From Candidatus Lloydbacteria bacterium RIFCSPLOWO2_02_FULL_54_12 (GTDB taxonomy: Bacteria; Patescibacteriota; Minisyncoccia; Phycocordibacterales; UBA6899): a stretch of 19,361 nucleotides of DNA. Location: assembly GCA_001819095.1 (NCBI GenBank), contig MHLS01000058.1, positions 1,473-20,833 of the forward strand. The letters are read 5' to 3'. Both the position numbers and the translations under genes were made by a program. The notes beneath the pieces were generated by a model. It did no database searches and was not told the DNA's origin. It saw only the letters and a list, made by a program, of their open reading frames with translations. Below, one piece after another: positions 1 to 5,744 of the stretch; position 1 is the first letter of the stretch; each line of letters begins with the position of its first letter.

Positions 1-69
1 CGAGTAAATATCATAGGCACGCTCGCCGAAGGAGGATTTTTCTATGACGGTGGGAATGAGATAAGACAT
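1..69 (-). CDS. clpP: ClpP protease subunit, N-terminal fragment (runs off the window)
   Basis: The minus strand from 69 reads MSYLIPTVIEKSSFGERAYD and then IYS at the window edge. This matches the N-terminus typical of ClpP, the serine protease that forms a tetradecameric chamber with ClpX or ClpA ATPases; family members begin close to LIPTVIE.(T/S)..GERAYDIYSRLL. Only 23 residues are visible, so the catalytic Ser-His-Asp triad lies outside the window. No Shine-Dalgarno sequence precedes the ATG. A strong promoter sits at 165-193, which predicts a leader of about 90 nt. The gene diverges from the M48 protease gene. Confidence 0.85.
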   Translation of the reverse strand, partial: MSYLIPTVIEKSSFGERAYDIYS

Positions 70-164
70 GGAAAAATAAAATTAGTTACTGCTCAATTCG
101 AGGTCGAATGCTACGTTTCACCCCGAACAAGGCCACCTCGCGGACTTTCGGAACAATACTGGAG

Positions 165-193
165 ATTATAGCATGCAGAGGGGATATTGACAA
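165..193 (-). promoter_or_regulatory. sigma70-type promoter for clpP
   Basis: On the minus strand TTGTCA (188-193) is followed after 17 bases by TATAAT (165-170). The -10 is preceded by TGC, giving an extended -10 (TGCTATAAT). This is the best promoter in the window by match to consensus. Its -35 overlaps the -35 of the divergent promoter at 187-216. Confidence 0.75.
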
Positions 194-216
194 GGTGTTG
201 CGTATTGTCATATGGT
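187..216 (+). promoter_or_regulatory. sigma70-type promoter for the M48 protease gene
   Basis: TTGACA (187-192), a perfect -35, is followed after 18 bases by TATGGT (211-216). Transcription would start near 223 and give a leader of about 45 nt ending in the AAGGAGG site of the gene at 268. The -35 shares five positions (188-192) with the clpP -35 on the other strand. Confidence 0.65.
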
Positions 217-267
217 GCTGAAAGGGTAATTTGCTCGCCGTTCCTCGCCGTCAATAAGGAGGAGAAT

Positions 268-1107
268 ATGGATCGTCGTATCTGGCGTGTTCGGGCGAAA
301 GCGCAGATCAGAAAAATGAACTGCCTTTTGGGGTTTGTGCTCGCGCTGGAGGTCCTCTATGTTTCCGGTGCGGTGATGCTACTCGGTCACATGGTGGGGA
401 CGGGCAGGGCGCTCGCGGTGGTCGCCGCCCTGTTCGCCATCACGGTCACTTTCCTGCGGATGCAATTCTGGGGAAAGAATGGATCTTTGTCTGAAGAATT
501 TTCGAGTGATGAAGTGTCCCAGCATGCCCACGTGGTAAAAAGATTCGCCCGAATGGCGCGGATTAAAGCACCGGAGTTGCGACTTCAGCGAAACTACGGC
601 AACGTCTCGATCGAATTGAATACGAAACGGGATGGGCTCGCTTTAACTATCGGCGACTACTTCAATCGTCGTCTTTCAGCAAAAGAACTCGTGCCGGTCC
701 TTGCGCATGAGTTTGGACATCTCATCGCGGGCGACATCTTTTGGTTCTTTGTCACCAAAACATCTACCGTCTTTTTCTCCGTCGCGACGTTATTTTTTGT
801 GGTGACTGCGTTTTTCGGCGTCGCAAAAGGGCATGTTGCTTTTTCACTCCTCTTTCTCTCCATCGGACTCCTTTTTGCTTTTGGCGCCATGTTCCTGCTC
901 GACTTCTTACTCGAGGGCATCAAGGAATACCGTGCTGATGCGATTGGTGCTCTCCTTTCCGGAGAGAAGTACCGGCTTGCCGATTCGTTCGTAAGAGTGT
1001 CTTTTTGGTGGGACAGGCCCGCACCATTGCGCTACATCTTTTTCCGACCCGGAGACTGGCTCACGAGCTCCCGAGTACAGGCATTACGCGTAATATTTCG
1101 CTCGTGA
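268..1107 (+). CDS. M48-family membrane metalloprotease (HtpX/Ste24-like)
   Basis: 279-residue zinc metalloprotease embedded in the membrane. The zinc-binding motif HEFGH is at residues 147-151, and a downstream EYRAD motif (Glu220, Asp224) supplies the likely third ligand, as in M48 proteases. Two hydrophobic segments precede the catalytic domain (about residues 19-63) and two follow HEFGH (about 166-215), the HtpX-like arrangement with a cytosolic active site. I chose the ATG at 268 because AAGGAGG ends five bases before it. An upstream TTG at 187 in frame lies inside the -35 box and is not a start. HtpX-type enzymes degrade damaged membrane proteins, and the divergent clpP suggests a shared protein quality-control theme. 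Exact subfamily is uncertain. Confidence 0.85.
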   Translation: MDRRIWRVRAKAQIRKMNCLLGFVLALEVLYVSGAVMLLGHMVGTGRALAVVAALFAITVTFLRMQFWGKNGSLSEEFSSDEVSQHAHVVKRFARMARIKAPELRLQRNYGNVSIELNTKRDGLALTIGDYFNRRLSAKELVPVLAHEFGHLIAGDIFWFFVTKTSTVFFSVATLFFVVTAFFGVAKGHVAFSLLFLSIGLLFAFGAMFLLDFLLEGIKEYRADAIGALLSGEKYRLADSFVRVSFWWDRPAPLRYIFFRPGDWLTSSRVQALRVIFRS

Positions 1108-1132
1108 ACAGAAATTACGGACGACTTGATGA

Positions 1133-1154
1133 CCCCTTCTCGTAAGGGGTTTTT
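1133..1154 (+). terminator. intrinsic terminator of the M48 protease gene
   Basis: CCCCTT (1133-1138), loop CTCGT, AAGGGG (1144-1149), then TTTTT. The stop codon ends 25 bases upstream. The flanking A1132 can also pair with T1150. Confidence 0.85.
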
Positions 1155-1212
1155 AATTTCCCGATAATGAGGTAGCGCGACCGTCAACGAGGGCGCAGTA
1201 TTTTCCGGAAGA

Positions 1213-1950
1213 TCACTTGGACGACCGCCTCGCCGCGGAAACGAAAGCGGCAAAGATCTTTTCGGCCGGTTTGCCGGACAACTCTTCCGGATGCCACTCG
1301 ACTCCGAGTGCGAACGGGTGATCGGGGATCTCGATTGCCTCGATCAACCCGTCGGGTGCGAATGCGGAGGCGACAAGGTGTTTGCCGAGCGTTTTGACCC
1401 CCTGATGGTGGAGACTGTTCACTGCGATCCGGTCTTTTCCCGCCAGTTTGGCGAGCACCGTCCGTGCTTGGATCACGACGTCGTGGGCGAGCGCCCCGTG
1501 CGGAAGGTCCTTGCCGGTCTTCTTGTCGATGTGGCGGTCGTGGTCGATTGCACCTTGCATCTCCGTGAGTACATCTTGGTAGAGCGAGCCGCCCAAGGCG
1601 ACATTCATCGCTTGCATGCCGCGGCAGACACCGAGGAGCGGGAACCGACGTTTGACGGCAAGACGGATGAGCGCGAGTTCGACACGGTCGCGCTCGCGGT
1701 CGATGTGCTCTGTGTGCCCCATGTTTTCCTCACCGTAGTATTCCGAGTCGATGTCGTGCCCACCGACGAGGAAGATCCCGCCGACGAACGGGAGTAGCGA
1801 TGAGAGGCGTTTGTCGTCCGGACGCACGACACAAAGCGGTTCACCGCCGGCGCGAATGACGGCTTGGGCGTAGCTTTGCTTGATGCCGTAGGTCGGGGGA
1901 GTTGCGGCGTTATATGCGGGAAGGGGAATGAGTATGAGCGGACGCTTCAT
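1213..1950 (-). CDS. class I glutamine amidotransferase-like hydrolase (peptidase C26, PuuD-like)
   Basis: 245 residues, the usual length for the gamma-glutamyl-gamma-aminobutyrate hydrolase group, which hydrolyses gamma-glutamyl amide bonds in the cytoplasm. The nucleophile elbow GVCRGMQ places the catalytic Cys at 109. The other triad members are His220 and Glu222 in VEWHPEE. Family-typical GGHDIDSEYYGE (63-74) and NSLHHQG (178-184) are present. No putrescine pathway genes are nearby, so the substrate cannot be assigned; cell-wall or peptide gamma-glutamyl substrates are possible. The start codon lies at the edge of an inverted repeat (1949-2070) and has no clear Shine-Dalgarno site. The gene converges with the M48 gene. 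Confidence 0.85.
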   Translation of the reverse strand: MKRPLILIPLPAYNAATPPTYGIKQSYAQAVIRAGGEPLCVVRPDDKRLSSLLPFVGGIFLVGGHDIDSEYYGEENMGHTEHIDRERDRVELALIRLAVKRRFPLLGVCRGMQAMNVALGGSLYQDVLTEMQGAIDHDRHIDKKTGKDLPHGALAHDVVIQARTVLAKLAGKDRIAVNSLHHQGVKTLGKHLVASAFAPDGLIEAIEIPDHPFALGVEWHPEELSGKPAEKIFAAFVSAARRSSK

Positions 1951-2070
1951 CCCGTTAGAAATAGGACGCGGACAGAAAAACTCCGCGGCCCAATCGGCTA
2001 GTACTCATAATGTCTGAAATTTTCAGTAAATACACATTTAGCACGACGTGTCCGCGATTTCTAACGGGAT
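1949..2070. repeat. interrupted inverted repeat overlapping a start codon
   Basis: ATCCCGTTAGAAAT (1949-1962) is the exact reverse complement of 2057-2070. CGCGGAC (1967-1973) is the exact reverse complement of GTCCGCG (2050-2056). The left arm carries four extra bases (1963-1966). Between the arms lies a smaller dyad, CTGAAA-T-TTTCAG (2014-2026). The repeat fills most of the 149-base spacer between two minus-strand genes and includes the first two bases of the downstream start codon. Confidence 0.7.
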
Positions 2071-2099
2071 TCATTTGTCGAACGGGTTATCCGGCGTAT

Positions 2100-3110
2100 T
2101 TAGTAAACCACCTTCTCTTCATTTCCCACCGTATAGCCCATGTCTTTGGCGAGCTCTTCAAAGGAAAGATTTGCCCTTCGCGCCGCCTGCTCTTGTGCCG
2201 CCACGGTCGATTCGTCGAACTTCGTGAACAGTGCTTCCACGGCCTTGCGCGCTTGCGGGGGTAGCGGGCGGAGCTCTTCTTCAAGCATCGCCTTTCTTCC
2301 TGCCGCGAACTTTCCCTGAAACTGCGACCATCCGAGCATACGTCTCGTAAAGAATGCTTTTTGTTGAGGAGAGAGCGAACTGGGATTTTGCACCGCTTCG
2401 GCGATGTCCAGATTTTCTTCTCTGAAAAGCGCATCTCCTTCGGGGAGGTAGCGTTCTTTCCCGTCAATTCCCGCCGTGCCGAGGTCGGCGAGCGCGATGG
2501 CGCGTTCAACGATCGACGACTGCTCATTCAACTTCGGCTGTACGACAGTTCCCTTTTCAGGGTTGAATCCGGGAACCGTTGCGTCGTGACCTCCGGCGAT
2601 CATGCGGCGGTCTTCGTCTGTGAAGAGCTCCGTTCCCGCGTCTTCGTTTGCTTTGTCCATGATGGCAAACGCGCCGGCCGTGCTTGCCGCTTCGTTGGCT
2701 CCGGCGAAACGCTTGCGCATCACCGCCACGAGACCTTCTTCACCCGGCACTTTGCTCGGAGCTTCTGCCGGCTCCCAGTTCTGAACAGTGTCGTGATGTG
2801 CCGCGGCGAATCGTCCGACGGCATGCGAACGATCGTCAACGAGAGACGGGTCGGCAGTGCGAATGGCGTCGATCACCGCATCGAATCTTCGGATGACGTC
2901 TCCGGTGTGGCGGGTGTTGTGGAACTCGAGATTGTTCTTCGGATCCGGCGCTTGTTCAAAGCGCTCCGCCACCATCTGGAGCGCGGTGTTGACCCCTCCT
3001 TCCATGGTGGCACGAAAAATCTCCTCCCGCTCTTGGGGTGAAAGCACGCGTTCTACGGTCTCGGGGGTTTGGTCCGCCACCGACTCGTCGTTATTTGGTC
3101 CTTCCATCAT
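2100..3110 (-). CDS. HD-domain protein (putative metal-dependent phosphohydrolase)
   Basis: 336 residues. An HD-superfamily signature is visible: FHNTRHTGDVI (His64, His68) followed by AAAHHD (His105, His106, Asp107) and a later conserved-looking ALADLG with Asp209. HD proteins use such His/Asp residues to bind metals and hydrolyse phosphate esters, often of nucleotides. The first 30 residues are acidic and probably disordered. The C-terminal 80 residues are helical and charged. Two ATG codons are adjacent (3110 and 3107), and no Shine-Dalgarno site is present; the promoter at 3117-3145 suggests a leaderless transcript. Substrate unknown. It is separated from trigger factor by a terminator, so it is its own unit. 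Confidence 0.65.
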   Translation of the reverse strand: MMEGPNNDESVADQTPETVERVLSPQEREEIFRATMEGGVNTALQMVAERFEQAPDPKNNLEFHNTRHTGDVIRRFDAVIDAIRTADPSLVDDRSHAVGRFAAAHHDTVQNWEPAEAPSKVPGEEGLVAVMRKRFAGANEAASTAGAFAIMDKANEDAGTELFTDEDRRMIAGGHDATVPGFNPEKGTVVQPKLNEQSSIVERAIALADLGTAGIDGKERYLPEGDALFREENLDIAEAVQNPSSLSPQQKAFFTRRMLGWSQFQGKFAAGRKAMLEEELRPLPPQARKAVEALFTKFDESTVAAQEQAARRANLSFEELAKDMGYTVGNEEKVVY

Positions 3111-3116
3111 GTTATC

Positions 3117-3145
3117 TTTTTAACATATAAATATGATTTAGTCAA
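3117..3145 (-). promoter_or_regulatory. promoter of the HD-domain gene, predicted leaderless
   Basis: TTGACT (3140-3145 on the minus strand), a 17-base spacer, then TAAAAA (3117-3122). The end of the -10 is six bases from the ATG at 3110, so transcription would start at or beside the start codon. This fits the absence of a Shine-Dalgarno site. Confidence 0.55.
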
Positions 3146-3205
3146 CTCCTCTTTTACCTTTAAATATAAAGAGTTTTTTATCCTACGCCCGTAATTAGAG
3201 TATAT

Positions 3206-3231
3206 AAAAACCCGTGTTCGCTGTAAACACG
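3206..3231 (-). terminator. intrinsic terminator of trigger factor
   Basis: Read on the minus strand: CGTGTT, seven-base loop, AACACG, GG, TTTTT. It begins two bases after the trigger factor stop codon. Confidence 0.75.
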
Positions 3232-3233
3232 CG

Positions 3234-4283
3234 CTAGGCTTCTTGCGATTCGAGCAACTCGAACACCTTTTCGTTGGTGAGGAGCATGTGCACATAGCCT
3301 AAAGCGCGGTCATCCGGCGCATCGGGATATCGCCGCTTGAGTGCCGCGACCTCTTTTTTCACCGTTTCCTCGTCGGGGCCGAGATGTTCCGATTCCGCGA
3401 TCTTGCCGACGACGAGCTGGGTCTTCGCGCGTTTCTCCGCGGTTGGTCGCCACTCCTTTTCCATTTCTTCCTCGGTCTTTTTTATCGCTTTCAGGTAGTC
3501 CGCCATTGAAAGCCCCATTTGCTTCACGTCGTGTGCGAATTCGTCCTTCATGCGTAAAAGCTCCTGCAGAACGATGACCTCCGGAAGCTCGATCATCGTT
3601 TTTGCAAGGACGGCGTCAATGATCGCAACACGCCGCTTATCTTTTGCCGCGCGCTCTTTTTCTCTTTGCATATTCTCGCGGAGTTTTACTTTGAAATCTT
3701 CGACACCGGCGAAGTCACCGAGCGTCTTTACGTAGGCATCGTCGAGTGGAGGAGGGGGTGCCGACATTTTTTCGTCCGACGGGGCGGTTTCGTTCTTCGC
3801 TCTCATGCTCCGGATCTGTTCAACGGCCTTCTCCACCTCGTCGTCGGAGACCAAAACATCGTCAGTTGTGCGCGCAGTTTTTCCCGCTATTTTTTTGTAG
3901 TCGGGAAGTGTGAACTCGGGGAAGACGGCGGTCGTTAGGGTGAATTCAAGCGGATTTCCCCGCGCAATCTTGGTGATGCGCACATCGGGTCGTCCGAGCA
4001 CATCAAGCTTTTCTGCGCGAATGATCTCTGGGTATACCCGGCTGATGGCTATTTCGGCCATCTCTTCCAATATGGCTGTCTCACCCACCTTGGTAACGAG
4101 AATACTCTCGGGAACATGTCCTTTGCGAAAGCCCGGAAATTCGACGTCGGCGCCGATGTGCCTGATCGCTTCGGCGCGTGCCGCGTCAAACTCTTCCGTA
4201 GGAATGGCAACGGCGATCTCGAGTTGCGACTGCGGAAGTTTTTTGATCTTGAGTGCGTATTTTTTTGCAATCTCCTCCTCCAT
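3234..4283 (-). CDS. tig: trigger factor, ribosome-associated chaperone lacking the PPIase domain
   Basis: 349 residues against about 430 for the E. coli protein. The ribosome-docking loop GFRKGHVP is at residues 51-58 (E. coli GFRKGKVP). The N-terminal domain runs to about residue 125. Where the FKBP-type prolyl isomerase domain should follow, there is only a short linker (about 140-185) that includes APPPP, after which the helical C-terminal chaperone domain resumes (GDFAGVEDFKVKLREN). The protein should bind nascent chains at the ribosome exit but not isomerise prolines. It has its own promoter (4296-4324) and terminator. No Shine-Dalgarno site precedes the ATG, although the first codons themselves read GGAGGAG. 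Confidence 0.92.
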   Translation of the reverse strand: MEEEIAKKYALKIKKLPQSQLEIAVAIPTEEFDAARAEAIRHIGADVEFPGFRKGHVPESILVTKVGETAILEEMAEIAISRVYPEIIRAEKLDVLGRPDVRITKIARGNPLEFTLTTAVFPEFTLPDYKKIAGKTARTTDDVLVSDDEVEKAVEQIRSMRAKNETAPSDEKMSAPPPPLDDAYVKTLGDFAGVEDFKVKLRENMQREKERAAKDKRRVAIIDAVLAKTMIELPEVIVLQELLRMKDEFAHDVKQMGLSMADYLKAIKKTEEEMEKEWRPTAEKRAKTQLVVGKIAESEHLGPDEETVKKEVAALKRRYPDAPDDRALGYVHMLLTNEKVFELLESQEA

Positions 4284-4295
4284 AGAATGCCGTTT

Positions 4296-4324
4296 ATGCT
4301 ATCGGTTACCGATTTATTTTGCAA
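4296..4324 (-). promoter_or_regulatory. tig promoter with a palindrome in its spacer
   Basis: Minus strand TTGCAA (4319-4324), 17-base spacer, TAGCAT (4296-4301). The spacer contains ATCGGTTACCGAT (4301-4313), a perfect 6-1-6 dyad that touches the -10 and could be an operator. The promoter lies between the bidirectional terminator-like repeat at 4332-4389 and the start codon. Confidence 0.5.
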
Positions 4325-4331
4325 GGCAGGA

Positions 4332-4389
4332 AAAAAATACAAGGTCGGACCTTAAGAATTAATTCCCAAGGTCCGACCTTGTATTTTTT
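4332..4389. terminator. bidirectional terminator-like palindromic repeat (copy 1)
   Basis: A perfect 22-base inverted repeat (4332-4353 and 4368-4389) with a 14-base loop. Each arm contains AAGGTCSGACCTT, itself a palindrome, so alternative small hairpins are possible. Both ends carry A/T runs (AAAAAA on the left, TTTTTT on the right), giving a U-tract on either strand. It terminates the upstream minus-strand unit (4449-5430) and insulates the tig promoter. Related copies occur at 5510, 14699 and 19164. Confidence 0.8.
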
Positions 4390-4448
4390 AGGCACCCACC
4401 GAACCACAATATTCGACTGTGCCCGCGGTGTTTTCTGGCGGGCGAAAA

Positions 4449-4763
4449 CTAGATCTGGTCGACTTCGTTCAATGAGTTGAGGTCCGTCGCGTTCAGGTCT
4501 GCTTCGATGTCGGCGACCTCGTCGGAGGTCCCCTGCGTGGAAAGCGCCGCAGTTTCGGCGTCAGAGCCGGCCGGGACCGTACTCGCGTCCATCATCATTC
4601 CCGGTTCCATGCCGCTCTCAACGGGGGTTCTCTCCGAGCCACTGCTCATGAGCATGAACCATGCGACAATCACGAGGATGACGACGGCGCCCACGATGAG
4701 TAAGGTCGGCGACTGTTTTGCCGGTTCCGCACCGCTTCCTGCCGTATTTTGTTCTGGATCCAT
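4449..4763 (-). CDS. small membrane-anchored acidic protein, unknown function
   Basis: 104 residues. A single hydrophobic segment (about residues 21-40, LLIVGAVVILVIVAWFMLM) follows a short N-terminus. The remaining 60 residues are acidic and rich in Ala, Thr and Ser, ending ADIEADLNATDLNSLNEVDQI-like without Cys. I predict N-in, C-out topology with a flexible extracytoplasmic tail. No catalytic motif is seen. It lies 46 bases downstream of the secreted coiled-coil protein gene on the same strand, probably in one transcript ending in the repeat at 4332-4389. Confidence 0.7.
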   Translation of the reverse strand: MDPEQNTAGSGAEPAKQSPTLLIVGAVVILVIVAWFMLMSSGSERTPVESGMEPGMMMDASTVPAGSDAETAALSTQGTSDEVADIEADLNATDLNSLNEVDQI

Positions 4764-4809
4764 AATTTCTTTGCGATAGTTAAGAAGTAATCGTTTTTTT
4801 AATGAAGCG

Positions 4810-5430
4810 TTACGGTGTTACCGGCGTCGTTGAACCAGTGTTCTTGTCGCGGAGTTCCGCCGACGACTTCAAGCTCTTGATCGCTTCGACGAGCGCTCGA
4901 TGCGCGTCTTTAACGGCGTTGCGTGCGGTCGTAAGGAATTCGCGGACCGTTTTTCCGGGGTCGACCTTATCCATTTTGCCGTCACCGTCTGCGTCAACAT
5001 CGGCAACAGCGAGTGCGGTCGCCATTGCTCCCTTCGCGCTTTCGACGGCCGTCGTTGCGGCGGCAAGTTTCTGGCGGGCGGTCGCGAGTAATGCCTCCGA
5101 GGCGGCGGTGTTCACACCGCGCTCTTTCAACTTCGCGATGCGTGAATCAATGCGCGTGGCGATCTTCTCCATCCGTTCGATCGCCGCTTCCATGTGCCTG
5201 ATCATGCGTTCCGCGATGCGTTGCAGTATCGCGCTTCGTCTTTCCGCCATTTTTTCGCGCATCTCTTCTTTACGCTCGGCCACCGTGGTCGATGCCACGC
5301 GTCCCGTCGCTTTTCCTGTTCCCGCTTCGCGTGCGCCGACCGACGGGGTCCCCGCTTGCGCGAAAGAAAGCATCGGTGAGAGCAAAAGTGCACCGAGGAC
5401 CACTCCGCTCACTAAATGTTTTGCGTTCAT
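4810..5430 (-). CDS. secreted helical protein with an EF-hand/dockerin-like calcium loop
   Basis: 206 residues. An N-terminal signal peptide (about 1-25: basic MNAKH, hydrophobic GVVLGALLLSPML, then SFAQA as a cleavage site) predicts export. Residues 50-110 are a charged helical, probably coiled-coil region (KEEMREKMAERR and MEAAIERMEKI). A DxDxDG loop, DVDADGDGKMDK (about residues 144-155), resembles EF-hand or dockerin calcium sites. The tail is rich in Ser, Thr and Pro. It is first in a likely two-gene unit with the membrane-anchored protein downstream. No enzymatic motif is visible; a cell-envelope or surface role is inference. Confidence 0.75.
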   Translation of the reverse strand: MNAKHLVSGVVLGALLLSPMLSFAQAGTPSVGAREAGTGKATGRVASTTVAERKEEMREKMAERRSAILQRIAERMIRHMEAAIERMEKIATRIDSRIAKLKERGVNTAASEALLATARQKLAAATTAVESAKGAMATALAVADVDADGDGKMDKVDPGKTVREFLTTARNAVKDAHRALVEAIKSLKSSAELRDKNTGSTTPVTP

Positions 5431-5448
5431 GTCTTGTTTGATATTACG

Positions 5449-5463
5449 TTACTAAATTAGTAA
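5449..5463. promoter_or_regulatory. 15-base perfect dyad upstream of the secreted-protein gene
   Basis: TTACTAAATTAGTAA is a 7-1-7 palindrome 18 bases upstream of the ATG at 5430. A weak -10-like TAATAT lies between it and the start codon on the minus strand, which would put the dyad in the promoter spacer. Operator function is inferred from position and symmetry only. Confidence 0.4.
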
Positions 5464-5509
5464 TTTTGATTTGACGCGATAAGCCACGCCGTCCACCAGT
5501 ATAGCAAAA

Positions 5510-5564
5510 CAAATACAAGGTCGAACCTTAGGAATTGATTCTTCAAGGTTCGACCTTGTATTTG
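5510..5564. repeat. palindromic repeat (copy 2)
   Basis: Perfect 20-base inverted repeat (5510-5529 and 5545-5564) with a 15-base loop. It has the same layout as the copy at 4332-4389, but one arm base is changed (GGTCGAACC) and the other arm carries the compensating change (GGTTCGACC), so the long stem stays perfect while the short internal palindrome is broken. It lies upstream of the secreted-protein gene, where it could end transcription arriving from the sensor kinase. Confidence 0.75.
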
Positions 5565-5620
5565 TCGGCGACTCCAAGCCGTTCCTTGTAGATACTGCCC
5601 ACCGCTCTACTCGACATTTT

Positions 5621-5652
5621 TGTGGATATCGTGGTGGATAAGCTGTGTATAA
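5621..5652 (+). promoter_or_regulatory. cluster of three DnaA-box-like sites
   Basis: TGTGGATAT (5621-5629), GGTGGATAA (5633-5641) and TGTGTATAA (5644-5652) lie in the same orientation with starts 12 and 11 bases apart, about one helical turn. The consensus box in this orientation is TGTGNATAA; the third site fits exactly and the other two differ at one position. A GC-rich stretch follows. The cluster could be part of a replication origin or a DnaA-titrating or regulatory site. No dnaA or dnaN gene is in the window. Confidence 0.5.
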
Positions 5653-5669
5653 CCCCATGGGCCCGCCGT

Positions 5670-5735
5670 AGTACAAGGTTACACCCTGTGTCGCAGGAAT
5701 ATGGATATTTTCAGTACAGTGTGGAATCTTGTACT
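5670..5735. repeat. paired-palindrome repeat unit, degenerate copy
   Basis: Aligns over its full length with 19163-19227. Shared blocks are GTACAAGGT at the left, TCGCAGGAATA (5691-5701 and 19183-19193) and TTTTCAGTACA (5708-5718 and 19201-19211). Here the outer ends pair with each other (AGTACAAGGTT with AATCTTGTACT, one mismatch). It starts ten bases beyond the sensor kinase stop codon and may act as its terminator. Confidence 0.6.
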
Positions 5736-5744
5736 GGCGGTACC

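Larger units (their letters stand above)
5431..5744. other. 314-base gene-free spacer
   Basis: No reading frame here looks like a gene; the longest minus-strand frame (5452-5676) is of low complexity and crosses the repeat. From left to right the spacer holds an AT-rich stretch with the 15-base dyad (5449-5463), palindromic repeat copy 2 (5510-5564), three DnaA-box-like sites (5621-5652), a GC-rich stretch (5653-5669) and a second repeat type (5670-5735). Genes on both sides run on the minus strand. Confidence 0.7.

Noticed and set aside
187..267. Upstream TTG start for the M48 protease
   Set aside because: The TTG is part of the -35 hexamer, whereas the ATG at 268 has a perfect AAGGAGG site.
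1291..1797. 168-residue plus-strand frame
   Set aside because: Antisense shadow of the amidotransferase-like gene, whose catalytic motifs are clear.
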